This document shows positions 11,464-23,041 of a stretch of DNA of 64,000 nucleotides, one piece after another (the stretch's first letter is position 1; each line of letters begins with the position of its first letter). Position numbers and translations under genes: made by a program. The stretch spans positions 29,223,387 to 29,287,386 of the forward strand of contig CM066918.1 of NCBI GenBank assembly GCA_033964015.1, read 5' to 3'. The DNA is from Scolanthus callimorphus. Taxonomy: Eukaryota; Cnidaria; Anthozoa; Actiniaria; Edwardsiidae. A model generated the notes under the pieces. The model saw only the letters and a list, made by a program, of their open reading frames with translations. It was not told the origin of the DNA and ran no database searches.

Positions 11464-13048
11464 AGATCTGTGACTAAACTGATAAAGCCTGTCCACAAGC
11501 ATCACTACCATACAGCAATTGCACAAATAATTCACACACCCTCACAAGGATGTCTAAGCTTTCCAGGGTGGGTATTCCTAGGGCTAGGACCCTAATAGCA
11601 AAGTACAATTCCAGGATGGGTAGAATTTTTTTACAATTTTGAAATCCAAAGTAGTCACAGGAGAAAATCCATGGAGTTCTGAAGTTATAGGGTTGGCTGG
11701 CTGGGGTAACCCAGTGAAATTTCAGGGAGATTATTCGCAAACATAATTTTCAGGGTGGACATGAAAAAATTAATTCAAATCCAGGATGGGCAGGGACAAG
11801 TCAAAATTTCCAGGGTGGTTTAAGGTGGAAAAGGGTTCTCAACAGAGGTGTGTGGATTTTTTGTGACCCATTTTGCATCCATCCATGAAGTGTGGTAATG
11901 TTTTCACATAGGTGGGTGGGCATGTCTCACTTTTAACCAATGACACGTTGTTTTATGAATTTATTTTTGTGACAGTACTAGAATTTCACTTCAAATTGCA
12001 ATAAACTGAGCTTTTTCCCATGAATGGGAAAATTTCCTAGCAAGGATAACTGCAAAATGCTAAAGTATGTTGAGTGAAAAAATATGGTCCATATCTAAAA
12101 AAATATTGAAAATGTGAAATGATAGTCACACTTCATGGGTATATAAAAAAAATAGCATGATTGTAAAATAGTTTTCATGGTGTAACTCCAGAAATTATCC
12201 ATATCCATACCACAGAGTGATTTTACCTACATTAAGCACTCCCTTCCCCGGTGGAATTCCCGGTGAAAACTAATGATTTAATGGGAAATAACATGTGAAT
12301 TTCATTGAAACTCAAACTCTCAGGAATTGCCAATTTCCTCTGTGATAGGGATGTGTATCTTTTCTGGAATAATACATTTGAAAAGGCTCTAATGTGCTTT
12401 TCAGTTCCAAACTACATACACCAGCCAAGCTGTCTAACAGGAGTTTTCAAACTTAAAAGAGTTTCATACCATTTTAAAACAGTTTTTACCTCAAATGTTA
12501 GAGCCTTTTCATGTTTTCAGACTCTTTTGTTTTGTGCCTCAGTAGTTGAGCCAGACATTTTTGACATTTTATACTTGAGAAACATGTCTAGGGAGTCTGT
12601 TCGGGAGCTGAGAGCTCAAAAACACAGGTCGTGAGTGTGTAGTTGACAAGTTTTAAAAGTAGTTTGTTGCCCGGTACAGGCTCACAAACTGGTCGAAGGA
12701 TGGAGTTTGGATTCTTGTGATTTTACGAAATACCATAGAAGAGCTTGTGGATGCCAATGATTTTACAATCTTTCAGGCAAAAGAATGTAGCAAGTACAAA
12801 TCAGGACTTTCTTTAGAAGGATGCTGGCTCAACTACTGTTGGACAACATTTTATGCAATTGTGTAATTACAGAAAAATATATCCATGGCCCTCCCAAGGT
12901 AAGGGGTTGAAATGTGACCCCTTTCCCTTGGTACGTTTGAATTTTGAGTAAAAAAATCAGGTGATTAGATGGGAAAACCCCTACCATGGGGAGGTCAAGG
13001 AAATTTTTTCTGGAATCACACAATATTTTGTTCTACTTGTTGTTGTAG
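11464..13048. other. Intergenic or intronic, no gene identified
   Basis: AT-rich sequence. 12870-13025 contains an imperfect inverted pair around ATCCATGGCCCTCCCAAGG and CCTACCATGGGGAGG, related to the GGAATTTCC / TATCCATACC MITE family seen at 20094-20280. A 109-aa frame at 12305-12634 has no recognisable feature. Confidence 0.4.
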
Positions 13049-13295
13049 GGAACAGGAATGTATGCATTGTAAAGAAAACAAAGTCCCACAAGGCCCTGAA
13101 GGCTCCAGTTGAAAATGATGCTCCAGATGTCAAAACCGGTAGGTGTGTCAGCTTGCTACCCTCGGTACTGAGGCTTCCAGCTCCTAGCTGCTCATCAGCA
13201 GTATCTCCTTAGCTCCAAAGGACACAGCTCTAGTGCAACAGGGTGATGCCATTCACACTTACCAGGTGTCTCACATGATTGATGTTGTCATGGTG
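13049..13295 (+). CDS. Two phase-compatible exon-like blocks of an unknown gene (13049-13138, 13213-13295)
   Basis: The first block follows TTGTTGTAG and ends ACCG/GTAGG. The second follows ATCTCCTTAG and ends ATGGTG/GTAGG. Joined, they read without a stop through KKTKSHKALKAP, then DAPDVKTAPKDTALVQ, then HTYQVSHMIDVVMV. Phases agree at the junction (1 base + 2 bases). No domain is recognised. A diverged inverted copy of the whole stretch, intron included, lies at about 16750-17000. The join is inferred, and the block may instead be part of a dispersed repeat. Confidence is low because no flanking exon was found. Confidence 0.3.
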
Positions 13296-13339
13296 GTAGG
13301 TACAAATGCATGTAGTACATGACTGATCACATTCAAGGT

Positions 13340-14479
13340 TAAGATTAAGGTAGCATGCCAGAGCAAATCAAACATATTTAGCGTCGGTGGGTTATTATTC
13401 AAAATACTTTTGAAACATTTAAGGCATCCTAATATGATCCAAGTCCTTGGCGGGCTCGGATGAGAAGCTCTGCTACTAAAATTGACAGATGGATTGCACA
13501 CATTTTAGGTGATAAAAATAACCAATAAACTGGATTAAGTTTTGGGGATTTCACCATTAAATTCTGCATTTAAAAAGAAGAATATTTTCAAAAGATGTAA
13601 TTAATAATATCAAATAAATAATAAGATACTCATCATCATCATTACTTATCTATAAAAGGATTTTATTTTTTTAAAGGCAGTCAGTAAATAGTTTTTCTTA
13701 GAGCATAAACGTGCTTAATGTCTTAACTTTAAACTTTTGAAAACGGGGTAAAAAATCAGGGTGCGTATTTTACATGGCACTATTTTAAACAGATAACAAT
13801 TACACAAGACTTTGACTTATTTCCTGTGTACTTTTTCAGACATCAGATTTTTCCAACATTTTCTAAAAGGCAATATGTGATCTCACATCACGTTGCTTAA
13901 ATGAAATATTCCCAGATCCAGTGAGATAAACCTAAATTTTCGCAGTTATGGGAAGCAAAAAATAGAGTTAATCATCGTACAAGTCAAATCCAGTTTACAT
14001 TTGACATAAGGCAAGATTTTCTGAGGAAATGGACAAGTTTTTCTGCTCAAATGAATATTTTTTTAAAACCTGTTTGGAACGCTTGATGATGCAACAAAAA
14101 TCGTTGTGATTGGCTCATGTCAGAACAAGGAATCAGCTGGGGTATTTTCCACTAGTTTATCATAATAATGATTTGGATAATACAAATAATTGACTAGATG
14201 ATTTGTTATGGACAAGGTCAACATGCATTCTTGCCATTAGAAATTTAGCATCATGCCAATCAACTTCAATTGATTAAATTTCCTGATTGAATTGCCATTT
14301 GCATATCACTCAATGTGCTGTGAGCAGTTATCAAATAACATTTATTAACAAATAGATCGATAAATAAATAACAAAGTGTATAACAAACTTTAGTGAGTTT
14401 GAAACATTTTTCAAATTAAATTATTATTAGAAGTAGTTTCTATAGAAAACACATCCAGCGATATAACCCATTCATTGAC
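13340..14479. other. AT-rich non-coding stretch with a dispersed repeat
   Basis: No coding signal. About 14000-14130 (CTGTTTGGAACGCTTGATGA, then ATGCAACAAAAATCGTTGTG) resembles 45490-45625 in the Myb gene, so a dispersed repeat lies here with unclear ends. Confidence 0.4.
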
Positions 14480-14735
14480 TAGAGCGGATTTCACATGACT
14501 GTCAAGACTTGTTATGTAATTGCGATTGCTTTGCGTTCTCATTGGCTACTCGTTTTTCTCAGCCAATCACATTCTGTAGTAAATATAATTGTGTAATTAC
14601 TTAGTAATTGGTTCGGCTTGCAATTGGCTGAGAAAAAAGCCATTTAGGAGCAAGTCATGATTTTTCTCAATTCTGATTGGCTAGTGATTGCTCAATTGCA
14701 ATTGTTTTCACAACAGTCATGTGAAAACCACTCTA
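14480..14735. mobile_element. MITE, 256 bp
   Basis: Terminal inverted repeats TAGAGCGGATTTCACATGAC and GTCATGTGAAAACCACTCTA. The interior has paired TTCTCAGCCAATCAC and ATTGGCTGAGAAAAAA. Non-coding. Confidence 0.75.
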
Positions 14736-15219
14736 TTTGTTAATATTAAATCTCAACTAGTCCAGAAGAATTCCATAGCTCTCTTATGTGTGCGTTGATC
14801 GGCTAAAAATTTCAGTGACCTATCGTGAAATTCAATGGTTAAAAGCTGAATTCAACGAAAACAGGTTATCCATGTGAAAAGAAAGTTCTTCTAGCTTGAA
14901 TCATTTCACTAAAATAATATCAAATCTTTGCTATGGGATTCAAGAAAAATTCATTACATCATGTGTGAATTCCACATTAAATTTCACTTAATAAACTATA
15001 TGGCACTCTTTGTGTATCTATAGTATCTAATTTTCTGTACTGATCATATTAAATAACTCATTTAACACAAACATAATTAATGCAAAATGCATGATTCCAT
15101 GAAATAATAATATTTGGACGTTGGAATTAGTCTAGAGTGTGGGGTCACTCTCCAAATTTTGTAATGGGCAAAAATTAATGATTGTTCCATCAATATTCGA
15201 AATTTTGCATTTAGTAATA
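14736..15219. other. Nothing identified
   Basis: AT-rich, no open frame of note, no inverted repeat found. Confidence 0.4.
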
Positions 15220-16197
15220 TTAAAGAGCCTGTGTCGGCCACCACTGCAACATGTCAGAGAAAGCATTCCTTTCCATCAGACGATTTTGAAAATTTGTTTA
15301 TAGATGTCGATTTAGAGATTTCATCTTCTAATATCAAAAGAAAACAATAACAAAGAGACAAAGGAGTGAGTAAATCCATTTCCCGAGTCAAATCCGAGTC
15401 CGAGTCAAATCCGAGCCCGAGTCAAAATTACGAGTCAATGATAAAAACTCCAATTATCTGATTTATGTATATATAACTGATTTAGAATTTGAATCTAGGG
15501 CTCCAGGTCATTACACTTGTTTATTTTGGAACAGAATGCATACATCGATACCAAGAGAAAATGATCATTTTCTCTTGTCGATACCGCAACACAAGTATTT
15601 TAAAAATACCAACTAGCATTGCAAGTCAGCTGAAGTCAGACTTTTCATTCTCATTAAAGAATTAATTATAATTGATATGCTATATAGTATTTCCACACTT
15701 TTTGACACTTGGAAAAGTAGAAACATGGAAACAAAAGAAACCGCAAGGTAATGGGAAGCCTCGAGAGCGAACAAATACGCTTTGGAGACCTCCTATTGCA
15801 TGTTTACCGCTATCAAAATTGTCATTTTTATATTATGGCTCACTAAAACTCGTATACAGTTGTTTTGCTATCTGCTGATAATGTTATAATATAAGCCATC
15901 CATGGCCCACTTTTTTGTCCAAAAATAAATAACACCATCGGCGATATGTGTTGCCGAACATAAAACTTCGAAATCTGAGCATGAAAGAAAACTAAGTTGT
16001 ATTTTCTTTGTTTAACATATTTTGTGCTAATGAAGCCAGGGAAAAGCCATGGTATATTTTTAATGCAGAAATTCCAAATTTTGGAACAAAATATCACTGA
16101 CTCGGACTTTTGACTCGGGCTCGGATTTGACTCGGACTCGGATTTGACTCGGGAAACCGGTGAACTCACAAAGGAGTGGCTGACACAGGCTCTTTAA
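15220..16197. mobile_element. MITE interrupted by a nested element
   Basis: The outer ends are TTAAAGAGCCTGTGTCGGCC and, inverted, GGCTGACACAGGCTCTTTAA. Without the inner insertion (15368-16167) the element is about 170 bp and matches the copy at 47838-48065 over its shared parts (CAGAGAAAGCATTCCTTTCC; CTTCTAATATCAAAAGAAAA). Confidence 0.8.
15368..16167. mobile_element. 800-bp TIR element with about 10-bp target duplication, inserted in a MITE
   Basis: The inverted ends read GAGTAAATCCATTTCCCGAG / GAGTTCACCGGTTTCCCGAG, followed by repeated AAATCCGAGTCCGAGTC motifs. The sequence ACAAAGGAGT flanks it on both sides (15358-15367 and 16168-16177). The long TIRs and 9-11-bp target duplication fit a Mutator-like non-autonomous element (inference). 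The interior is AT-rich with no transposase. Confidence 0.75.
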
Positions 16198-16749
16198 AGA
16201 AGGGATTAAGGAGTTACATTGCAGTACAGGTGCATCTCAAACCCATCTGTCAGGGTGGTATTATTTAATAATTTCTGTAATCATGCATTCGTCATAAATT
16301 TTTTAATTGTTTGACTTCACTTTGCTTAACTGATGTAGCTTTGCATGTTCTGAACTGGAGATTAACCCATAGTTTGTTATAAAAACATAAGCTTTAAAAA
16401 TTTCATTTCAACCATAATGTTCACTTTGTGTCCAAAAACTGTCAGCAACTTTCAAAATCCTCTACATTGTTGTTTTGTAGATAATTTTCTTCTAAATTGT
16501 GCAAATAAACTTTTCTTGTTATATTTCTGTATAGTCTAAAAAGTTACTTTTAACATTAACATCGAAAAAATATGCTTGCAGTGTGCAGATTGGTTTTCGC
16601 GAAAGCAGAGTCATAGACATTCCAGCCCTAATTGTGGGGGAAGTTAGGAAGTCTGTTTCAAAAGTTGGATAATCTCACAGGGGGAGAGATATATATGGAT
16701 TGATTTGATCTCTGGCATGCTCCCTTAATAACAGAATGTTATCAGACGG
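16198..16749. other. Nothing identified
   Basis: AT-rich spacer without coding signal between the nested MITE and the inverted copy of the exon-like blocks. Confidence 0.4.
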
Positions 16750-17000
16750 TCTAATTAACATGTACTGCACGTATTTGTATCTATCACCATGACAACATCA
16801 ATCATGTGAGAGACCTGGTATGTGTGAAGGTAAGACCCTGTTGCACTAGAGTTGCAGCCTTGAGAGCTGAAGAGGTACTGTCTGATGAGCAGTCTGGAGC
16901 TTGGAGTCTTAGTACTGAGTGTAGTGAGCTGACACATCACTGGTGCTGACAGGAGCATCAATAGCTGGGGTCTGAGGGGCCTTGTAGGACATTTTTTTAA
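16750..17000 (-). repeat. Inverted, diverged copy of the 13.05-13.33 kb exon-like region
   Basis: Read on the minus strand it follows the same order as 13070-13325: ACAAGGCCCCTCAG, a TACTAAGACTCCA block, TGCTCATCAGACAGTACCTC, then CACATGATTGATGTTGTCAT. The exon-1 donor is changed and the reading is not maintained, so this copy looks decayed. The conserved part encodes HTYQVSHMIDVVMV. Confidence 0.7.
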
Positions 17001-17140
17001 TCCAGAAAAGGTACTTACATACCATGTAAACTTGGAATAAATATTTATCACACTCTCAACGTCATTGCTTTATTTTGCAAAGTATCTATACACCTCCATA
17101 AACAGCCAATACAATATCAGGGAGATATAAGAACCTGCCC

Positions 17141-17755
17141 TTTAAGTGCCACTCGTACTTGTCTTTGTCACTTACCTGAATTCCACCAAATCCGGCACAC
17201 AAGTACTAGATATCATGATCTTCAGCACTATGCCATCTATTTTACAAGAGCTTGAAAGGAAAATAGGTTATTTTCACCTGAAAGTTTGATACTAATGAAC
17301 TCAAGCAACGTGGTTCAAAAATTCAGACCCCAAGATACACCACGCATGTGACACCGGAGCACAAGGAGCCCGAATACTGCAGATTCTAAATAACAGTCTT
17401 CCTATTAAAATAAAACTGGTGCAAAATCCAATGACTAGAACCGGAGAACTAGGACATATATTACAGTCCGACTTATTTTTTGAAGAGCTGCCCTAAAAAA
17501 TAGGGGGGAAATGCATTTAAGATCTGCAATTCGGGCTCTCTGTGCTAGGCTGAGATCACATATCACACATGCGGTGTATCTTGTATTTTTGAACCACATC
17601 AAGTTCATTAGTATCAAACTTCCAGGTGAAACCTATTTCCTTTCAACCTCTTGCAAAATAAATGGGGTAGTGCTGATGATCATCATGTCTAGTACTTGTG
17701 TGCTGAATTTGGTGGAATTTCAGGTAAGTACAAATTAGGTGCTAGTGGCACTTTA
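17141..17755. mobile_element. Foldback element, 615 bp
   Basis: The ends TTTAAGTGCCACT and AGTGGCACTTTAA are inverted. About 190-bp arms (17165-17350 and 17545-17735) pair through CTTACCTGAATTCCACCAAA and AAGTTTGATACTAATGAACT. Splice-like GGTAAGT sequences fall in both arms by symmetry and are not evidence of exons. Confidence 0.75.
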
Positions 17756-17920
17756 ACAAAATTAGCAATATTATTTCACTTCATCTCCCACTTGGCTGGT
17801 TAGCCTACAGGGCTTACAGGAGCATGGAGATGCTGTATAAATGGTCTCTTTTTGAAGAAAATGTTCCAGCACTTGAAATCAAATTACAAAGTGCTCCTTG
17901 TTTATGAACTGGTGATTGAT

Positions 17921-18130
17921 TAGCCGAATCCACACTAGAGACAAGTTTCCCATCTGAGATGAGTTTCATGTCTTGGATGTGGTTTGGTTCCTGTTCTTTT
18001 GTGATCAGACACAAAAACGTTTTTGAAGGAGAAATTTGGCGTTAATAAGCCGACTAGAAATCACATAAGACAGGAAATTTTTCTGACGAGAAACTCAGAT
18101 GAGAAACTCATCTCTAGTGTGAATTCAGCT
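17921..18130. mobile_element. MITE related to 1154-1380
   Basis: Shares with the 1154-1380 element the internal GTTCCTGTTCTTTTGTGATC and GACATAAGACAGGAAA motifs and the ACTAGAGACAAG / CATCTCTAGTGTGAATTCAG ends. More diverged. Confidence 0.6.
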
Positions 18131-18362
18131 ATTGTCTTGTCTTCTCTCCAGGGGTTCAAGAGCACTCTTAGAGCATGAATCCATTATGATTATAGTCCCA
18201 AATCCAGATTTGATTTCACACTTTAACTATGTTTCAATTTTTCACTCTCCAGTACAACCATATGACAGACAAACTGCAAAGAGCCGATTACTTCTTAATT
18301 TGATTTTAAGTGCTCTGGAACATTTTCAATCAGTATCTCCATACTTCTGTGAGGCTTGTGGT

Positions 18363-18906
18363 TAGCCTGCATAGCAAGTATTCCTGTGGAATTCCAGACC
18401 AAAGAAACCCAAAGAATGTGGTGAGGGGGGGGGGGGGGACCTCCCATATTGTTTGGTCGGGGATGATCGTCGGAAATTTTTAGTTTTACCCCTAAAAGAT
18501 ACCAAACATGGCAGGCCATGGCTCAAATAATTTCTCACCCTAAAAGATGCCCCAAAAGATGAAGCCTTATGTACCAACCCCCCACCAAGTACGTGTAGGT
18601 GCGATGAAGACAGTGTAACATGTAAAAGATACCCATCAAGAAATTTTGGGTTGTTTCTAATTTATTGTCTTCTCATCGAGTAATTTATCTTTCTTAAACA
18701 GTTTTTAGAAGCACTATCATTTTCGGCCCTAAAAGCCACCAATCTCCCAAAATTTTTATTTAAGATCAAGATCACCCCTAAAAGAGACCAAACCCCATGA
18801 TTTTAACCCTTAAAAGATACGACGATCATCCCGACCAAAAAATATGGTTTTTGGCTGTGCCTTTTCTACTCTCCAAACAGCATAGGAATTCTTGCTATGC
18901 AGGCTA
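18363..18906. mobile_element. MITE with a second inverted-repeat element inside, 544 bp
   Basis: The outer ends are TAGCCTGCATAGCAAGTATT and, inverted, GAATTCTTGCTATGCAGGCT. Within it, about 18420-18845 is a separate inverted repeat (CCATATTGTTTGGTCGGG and GACGATCATCCCGACC) carrying CCCTAAAAGATACC motifs. The inner one therefore appears to have inserted into the outer one. Confidence 0.75.
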
Positions 18907-20093
18907 TTGCACAGTGGCCATAAAATGCATCAAAATAAGCATGGTTGTTGTAACCTGTACCTTTTACCTTATCACCAAGAACTAATTTAGTATAAGTGGT
19001 ACTAATCAAAAAACAAAACTGATAAAAAACTGCGTATAATGATCAAATGTTATTGTTTCAACTAGTTCTTTCAAATTTCAGTTTCAGTGTGAAAGGAGAA
19101 GAAAATCTGTTAATAATTAAGACTAAAAACATTATCTGCATCATATATAAAAAGGGTGGTTTCATTAGCTTTTAACAATCCAGACCGCTGATGCATGGCC
19201 CAAAAGATTATTCAATTTTATCCAAGGATAATAAAACCTTTGAAGTCCTTGACTTTATCAGTATTGCCTACAAAATAAAGAATCAAAAGCTTTCTTAAGC
19301 GTATAACAATGAAGCTGATTTTGATGCATTTCATGCCTGTCATGTAGCATATTCACTGAAAGCAACTCACACAAAGACAATATGCCTGCATGCTGACAGA
19401 TGCACTGAGGATTCTTGTGTATAAGGCCCTTGACAATCTTTCCCCACAGCTTTTCTGAAAAATAATTTTATAAAAAACTGTGTGAGGTAAAATTTTCCCC
19501 TCTGGAATTTCCCATCCCTAAAGGCTTTTGTTTGTCTGTCCATCTTTTCTGGGGGGGGGGGGGGGGGTGCTAGCATGCATATAAACTTTTACAAAACATT
19601 GATTAGATGATTATAGTGGTGGTCTTGTGTTTGGAATTTGTTGTTGCTGCTTATGAGTGTTTTTTTGACAAGTACTATAAATTACTACCTCATACCAAGA
19701 CATGTTCTAGATGATTTAAAACAGAGTTGAAGCAACTCTATGTAGGAAGGATGATGACAAGATTCTTCCCAATGGTCATCCTTTGCAACAATGCTAAGCC
19801 TTCCCATGTTGCATTGCACTTGCGCTCCGAGATGCATCCTGGGTATGAAGTTATGCTAAGAAGTTATTTCAAACTATTATTCATTCAACATATTGTCCCG
19901 CTTCTGGCAAATTCTTGGTGTTTTAAAAGGAAAGTGACTTATCCCATTGATGATGTCAAAGGTTGGATAAGTTGAAAAAATTATTGCACATGTGACGTTG
20001 CGCACTTGTAGGAAGGCTGGCAAAACTGCCAGCTGAAGTAAAGTGGGGAGATTCATTTTAAATGAATAATAAAACAAATTAAAAGTTTGAATG
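18907..20093. other. Nothing identified apart from a long G run
   Basis: Low-complexity G tract at 19550-19567. The 82-aa frame at 19727-19975 has no recognisable domain. Confidence 0.35.
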
Positions 20094-20280
20094 TGTGCTT
20101 CCAAAAAATATCCATACCCCACCTACGGAAGGGATTGGAAATTCCAGAGGGGTGGGGGGGTCAATTAACCTGATCTTTTCCATACAAATACTGTATTTTT
20201 CTTTGGAAATTCCAGAGGGAGGGGGGTCATTTCTCAACACCCTTCTGTGGGGGGGTATGGATATTTTTTGGAAAGACACA
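20094..20280. mobile_element. MITE of the TATCCATACC / GGAATTTCC family, 187 bp
   Basis: The inverted ends TTCCAAAAAATATCCATACC and GGTATGGATATTTTTTGGAA surround two copies of GGAAATTCCAGAGGG. Relatives: 12870-13025, 46800-46880, 40700-40985 (fragments) and 63160-63325. Confidence 0.8.
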
Positions 20281-20308
20281 ATGAATAATAATAATAATTC
20301 AGCTTTCA

Positions 20309-20409
20309 TATGATGTGGAGAATTATTCAGATCTCGGGGGTGTTATCCACCCCAGCCTTTAGTCTTGATGGATAACACCCCTTCGATCTGAATAATTCTC
20401 CACATCATA
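20309..20409. repeat. Near-perfect 101-bp hairpin
   Basis: Arms of about 38 bp (TATGATGTGGAGAATTATTC and its exact inverse) continue into GGGTGTTATCCA / TGGATAACACCC around a 21-bp loop. Probably a tiny MITE. Confidence 0.8.
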
Positions 20410-21320
20410 CTCAGCAGAATTCATTAATTGCTAAATAGTGATCTCACTCCACCATGAGATTGAAACCCTTTGATCAATACTAATGCTTTGTATGACTGTG
20501 AAAAAGTTAAAGTCATGTCTGTGCCATAAAGGGAATTGTGAAGTGCTGTGTCAAAGCAATTTTATTAGTGATTGGGGAGTGATCAGTCAGTGAGGCTCCA
20601 TGCCATACAGTGACCATTTCCTGTTCCATGCTTTTTCACAGTCACCAGGAGTGCTTACCATTTGTCAAAACATCCCAGAAATAAGCCTAGTTGGAGTTTA
20701 AATTTCGTGTTTAGTGCGCATGCGATTTTAGTCAGAATTTCTTGATATCTTTTGTTTAACAGGATCAATTAAGAGAAGTTAAACAAAAGAAGTTAAACCC
20801 CAGAAATAATTTCTCTAACATCGTTCTATACCTGTGTTAGTTACGTGAGATCCTATTTGATTTGGCACCAAACTTGAATTCCTGAATCCTCAAAGATTCC
20901 TGCGGCAGCTGGTAGGGTGAGCTTTGGTTCTGCAAAAACTAAACAGATTGTTTTGTATGACAAAGCTCAGCAAATAGTTACCATCGTCTAGTTACCATCG
21001 TATGCACTGCTACACAACCTCAAAATTCATTGTTGCGATTGGCGATTTTACGCAAGAAATTTATAATCAATTTTCTTGAACAGAAAGTTAAAAATTTTAG
21101 GCAAAGGATAGCTTTAAACCATTTTGGTTGACTTTGCAATCAATATCCACCCACTGAAGCAGCCGAATACAGCATTTTGGTTTGATTGACAGCTAAAAAT
21201 CACCCATCGCAACATTTTGAGCAATGCATACAGTGGTAAATCATTTTAGTGATCTATACAACTGACAACCAATAAAGGGAGTGCATTTATTCACAATTTA
21301 ATATTTTGGAGGTTTAGTGT
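20410..21320. other. Intergenic, nothing identified
   Basis: No coding signal. A small direct or inverted pair (TTTTGTTTAAC, GTTAAACAAAAGAAGTTAAAC) near 20750-20805. Confidence 0.35.
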
Positions 21321-21329
21321 GTCTAACGT

Positions 21330-21503
21330 AGAGGTTCAGGCCCCAGCATTGCTACCAAATGGTTGCTAATGGCAACTAAATTTGGGAGCTTGGCAACCAA
21401 ATTGTAGAGCAAGTTGCCAAATGGCATGTGATCTTTCTAAGTTCAGCTGAGATCCATGTTTATGTGTATAACTAAATATTGCTTTTTGGCGACTAATTTT
21501 CAA
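21330..21503. repeat. Dispersed repeat shared with 47190-47350
   Basis: Contains TGGCAACCAAATT, then AAATGGCATGTGATCTTTCTA, GTTCAGCTGAGATCCA and ATTGCTTTTTGGCGAC. The same order, diverged, occurs in a Myb intron at 47190-47350. Confidence 0.55.
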
Positions 21504-21707
21504 GGCTGATTAATTTACACATGAATGCAATCACAGACACAAGTGCAAGGATATCAAACTCATACATTTCCCTTATGTGGTTTACACTAGAACGCCAGCG
21601 CAGATACAAGTGCAAGGAATTTGGGATATTGTGTTCATCTTGTGCTTGCGTCAGTGTGATTTGCCATGTGCTTGCCTCCTGCGCTTGCATTCGTGTGTAA
21701 ACCAGCC
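21504..21707. mobile_element. MITE, 204 bp
   Basis: Inverted ends GGCTGATTAATTTACACATG and CGTGTGTAAACCAGCC, with AATGCAA next to each and a repeated CAAGTGCAAGGA motif inside. Confidence 0.6.
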
Positions 21708-23041
21708 CTTACAGGCGAAGTCATATGAAAAGCAGATAATATTTTGTTGATGTTATTTACAGCCATTCTCAGTTAAGGGTGGACCATTAGAAGTTGGGGG
21801 AGGGGGGGGGGGCAATTCCCAAAAAAAAAATTGCGCAAGGCCAATCCTTCCAAAAAAAAAAAATATTGCAGAGATTCAAGCTAGGAAATAAAATCCTACA
21901 AAGACATGGCTTGGGTTCTCATTAAAAAGATGTCTTAAGTAGTTATTCCAGCAACTTCTCTTTTGCATTTTTCTACTTCACTTAATAAAAATTTCGGCGT
22001 GCTTCGTGCGCATAAAAATACCACCAAATATATAGTTGGTGTGAACTCACGCACCAAAGACACTGCCCTTGTGCCGTTTACAAGAACAAGTGGTATCTTG
22101 CCGAGGAAAAACAAACTCTCCCAAAAAATGCCCTGTAGTGATAGGCAGTGCAGTCACTATGTTTGAAAGAATCACACTTAGGTAAGCGTGAGTTCGACGT
22201 TACAAGTATAGAAATTCGTCATGTGGACCGCTTCACACAAATGAATAATAATAATTTTGTAATTTGTGGCATCGATAATAAAACCTACAGGCATTGTTTA
22301 CTATACACAAAAAACGGAACGTTCGTCTACCCTTTCTCTTCGCGCATAACCAAGAAAAATACCTCTACCATGTCAAATAGGGGCCGGGGGATGGCCCAAT
22401 TTTCCCTGCGGTCGCAGGGGAAAAAAGCTTGCATGTCGCAGGGGAAAAAGCACGACAAGCTGGCGAAAGCACGTGCGTTGCCATGAAATCGGCTCTAGTT
22501 GTTTTGTTTGTATGGACCGTTCACTGAGCTGAGCGAGTTAGTACAGTGACTAGCGTTCAAAACGAGACTAAACACGCTCAAATCGGGACTTCTACCCACA
22601 CTGCAAACTCTTACAAAATGTCTGATGTTGAACCATGTCCATGGATCGTAGAAAAGACCAGTCTTCTCTACGATCCATGGTTGTACTAATCTTTCATGAT
22701 CTCCATGCTCCATAAGCTTAAATCTGCAAACCTACGTAATAAATTAAGAGAACTGTATCTTACTTGTTGAGTACTAGTCGTCCTGTGCTCTTAACGAGTG
22801 GAGGAACGTGGATCAGCATGGAGGGCGCCATTTTGACTATACCACAGGCTTCCCGGCACAATGTATTTGGCTGTTGCTTATGATTAACTCGTGGATATGC
22901 GAAGAATGGCATGGAATGGGTAAAAAATATTGGGGAAAAAACATGTATACAAGATATTCAGCCACAGACATAACAGGCGATTATTAATGGACTTAGTGGA
23001 CAATAATATGGATAATAAGGCCAAGCTTTCGTATATCTTTT
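21708..23041. other. Intergenic with a perfect small hairpin
   Basis: 22639-22680 is a hairpin, CCATGGATCGTAGA...TCTACGATCCATGG. A G-rich block at 21798-21812 resembles the start of the 2670-2898 family. A 112-aa frame at 22148-22486 has no recognised domain. Confidence 0.4.

Noticed and set aside
15368..16167. CRISPR-like array because of regularly repeated CGAGTC motifs
   Set aside because: The repeats are terminal inverted repeats of a eukaryotic transposon with a target duplication and lack spacer structure.
17511..17738. Exon-like frame ending in TTTCAGGTAAGT
   Set aside because: Falls inside a foldback element; the same donor-like sequence appears in both arms by symmetry.
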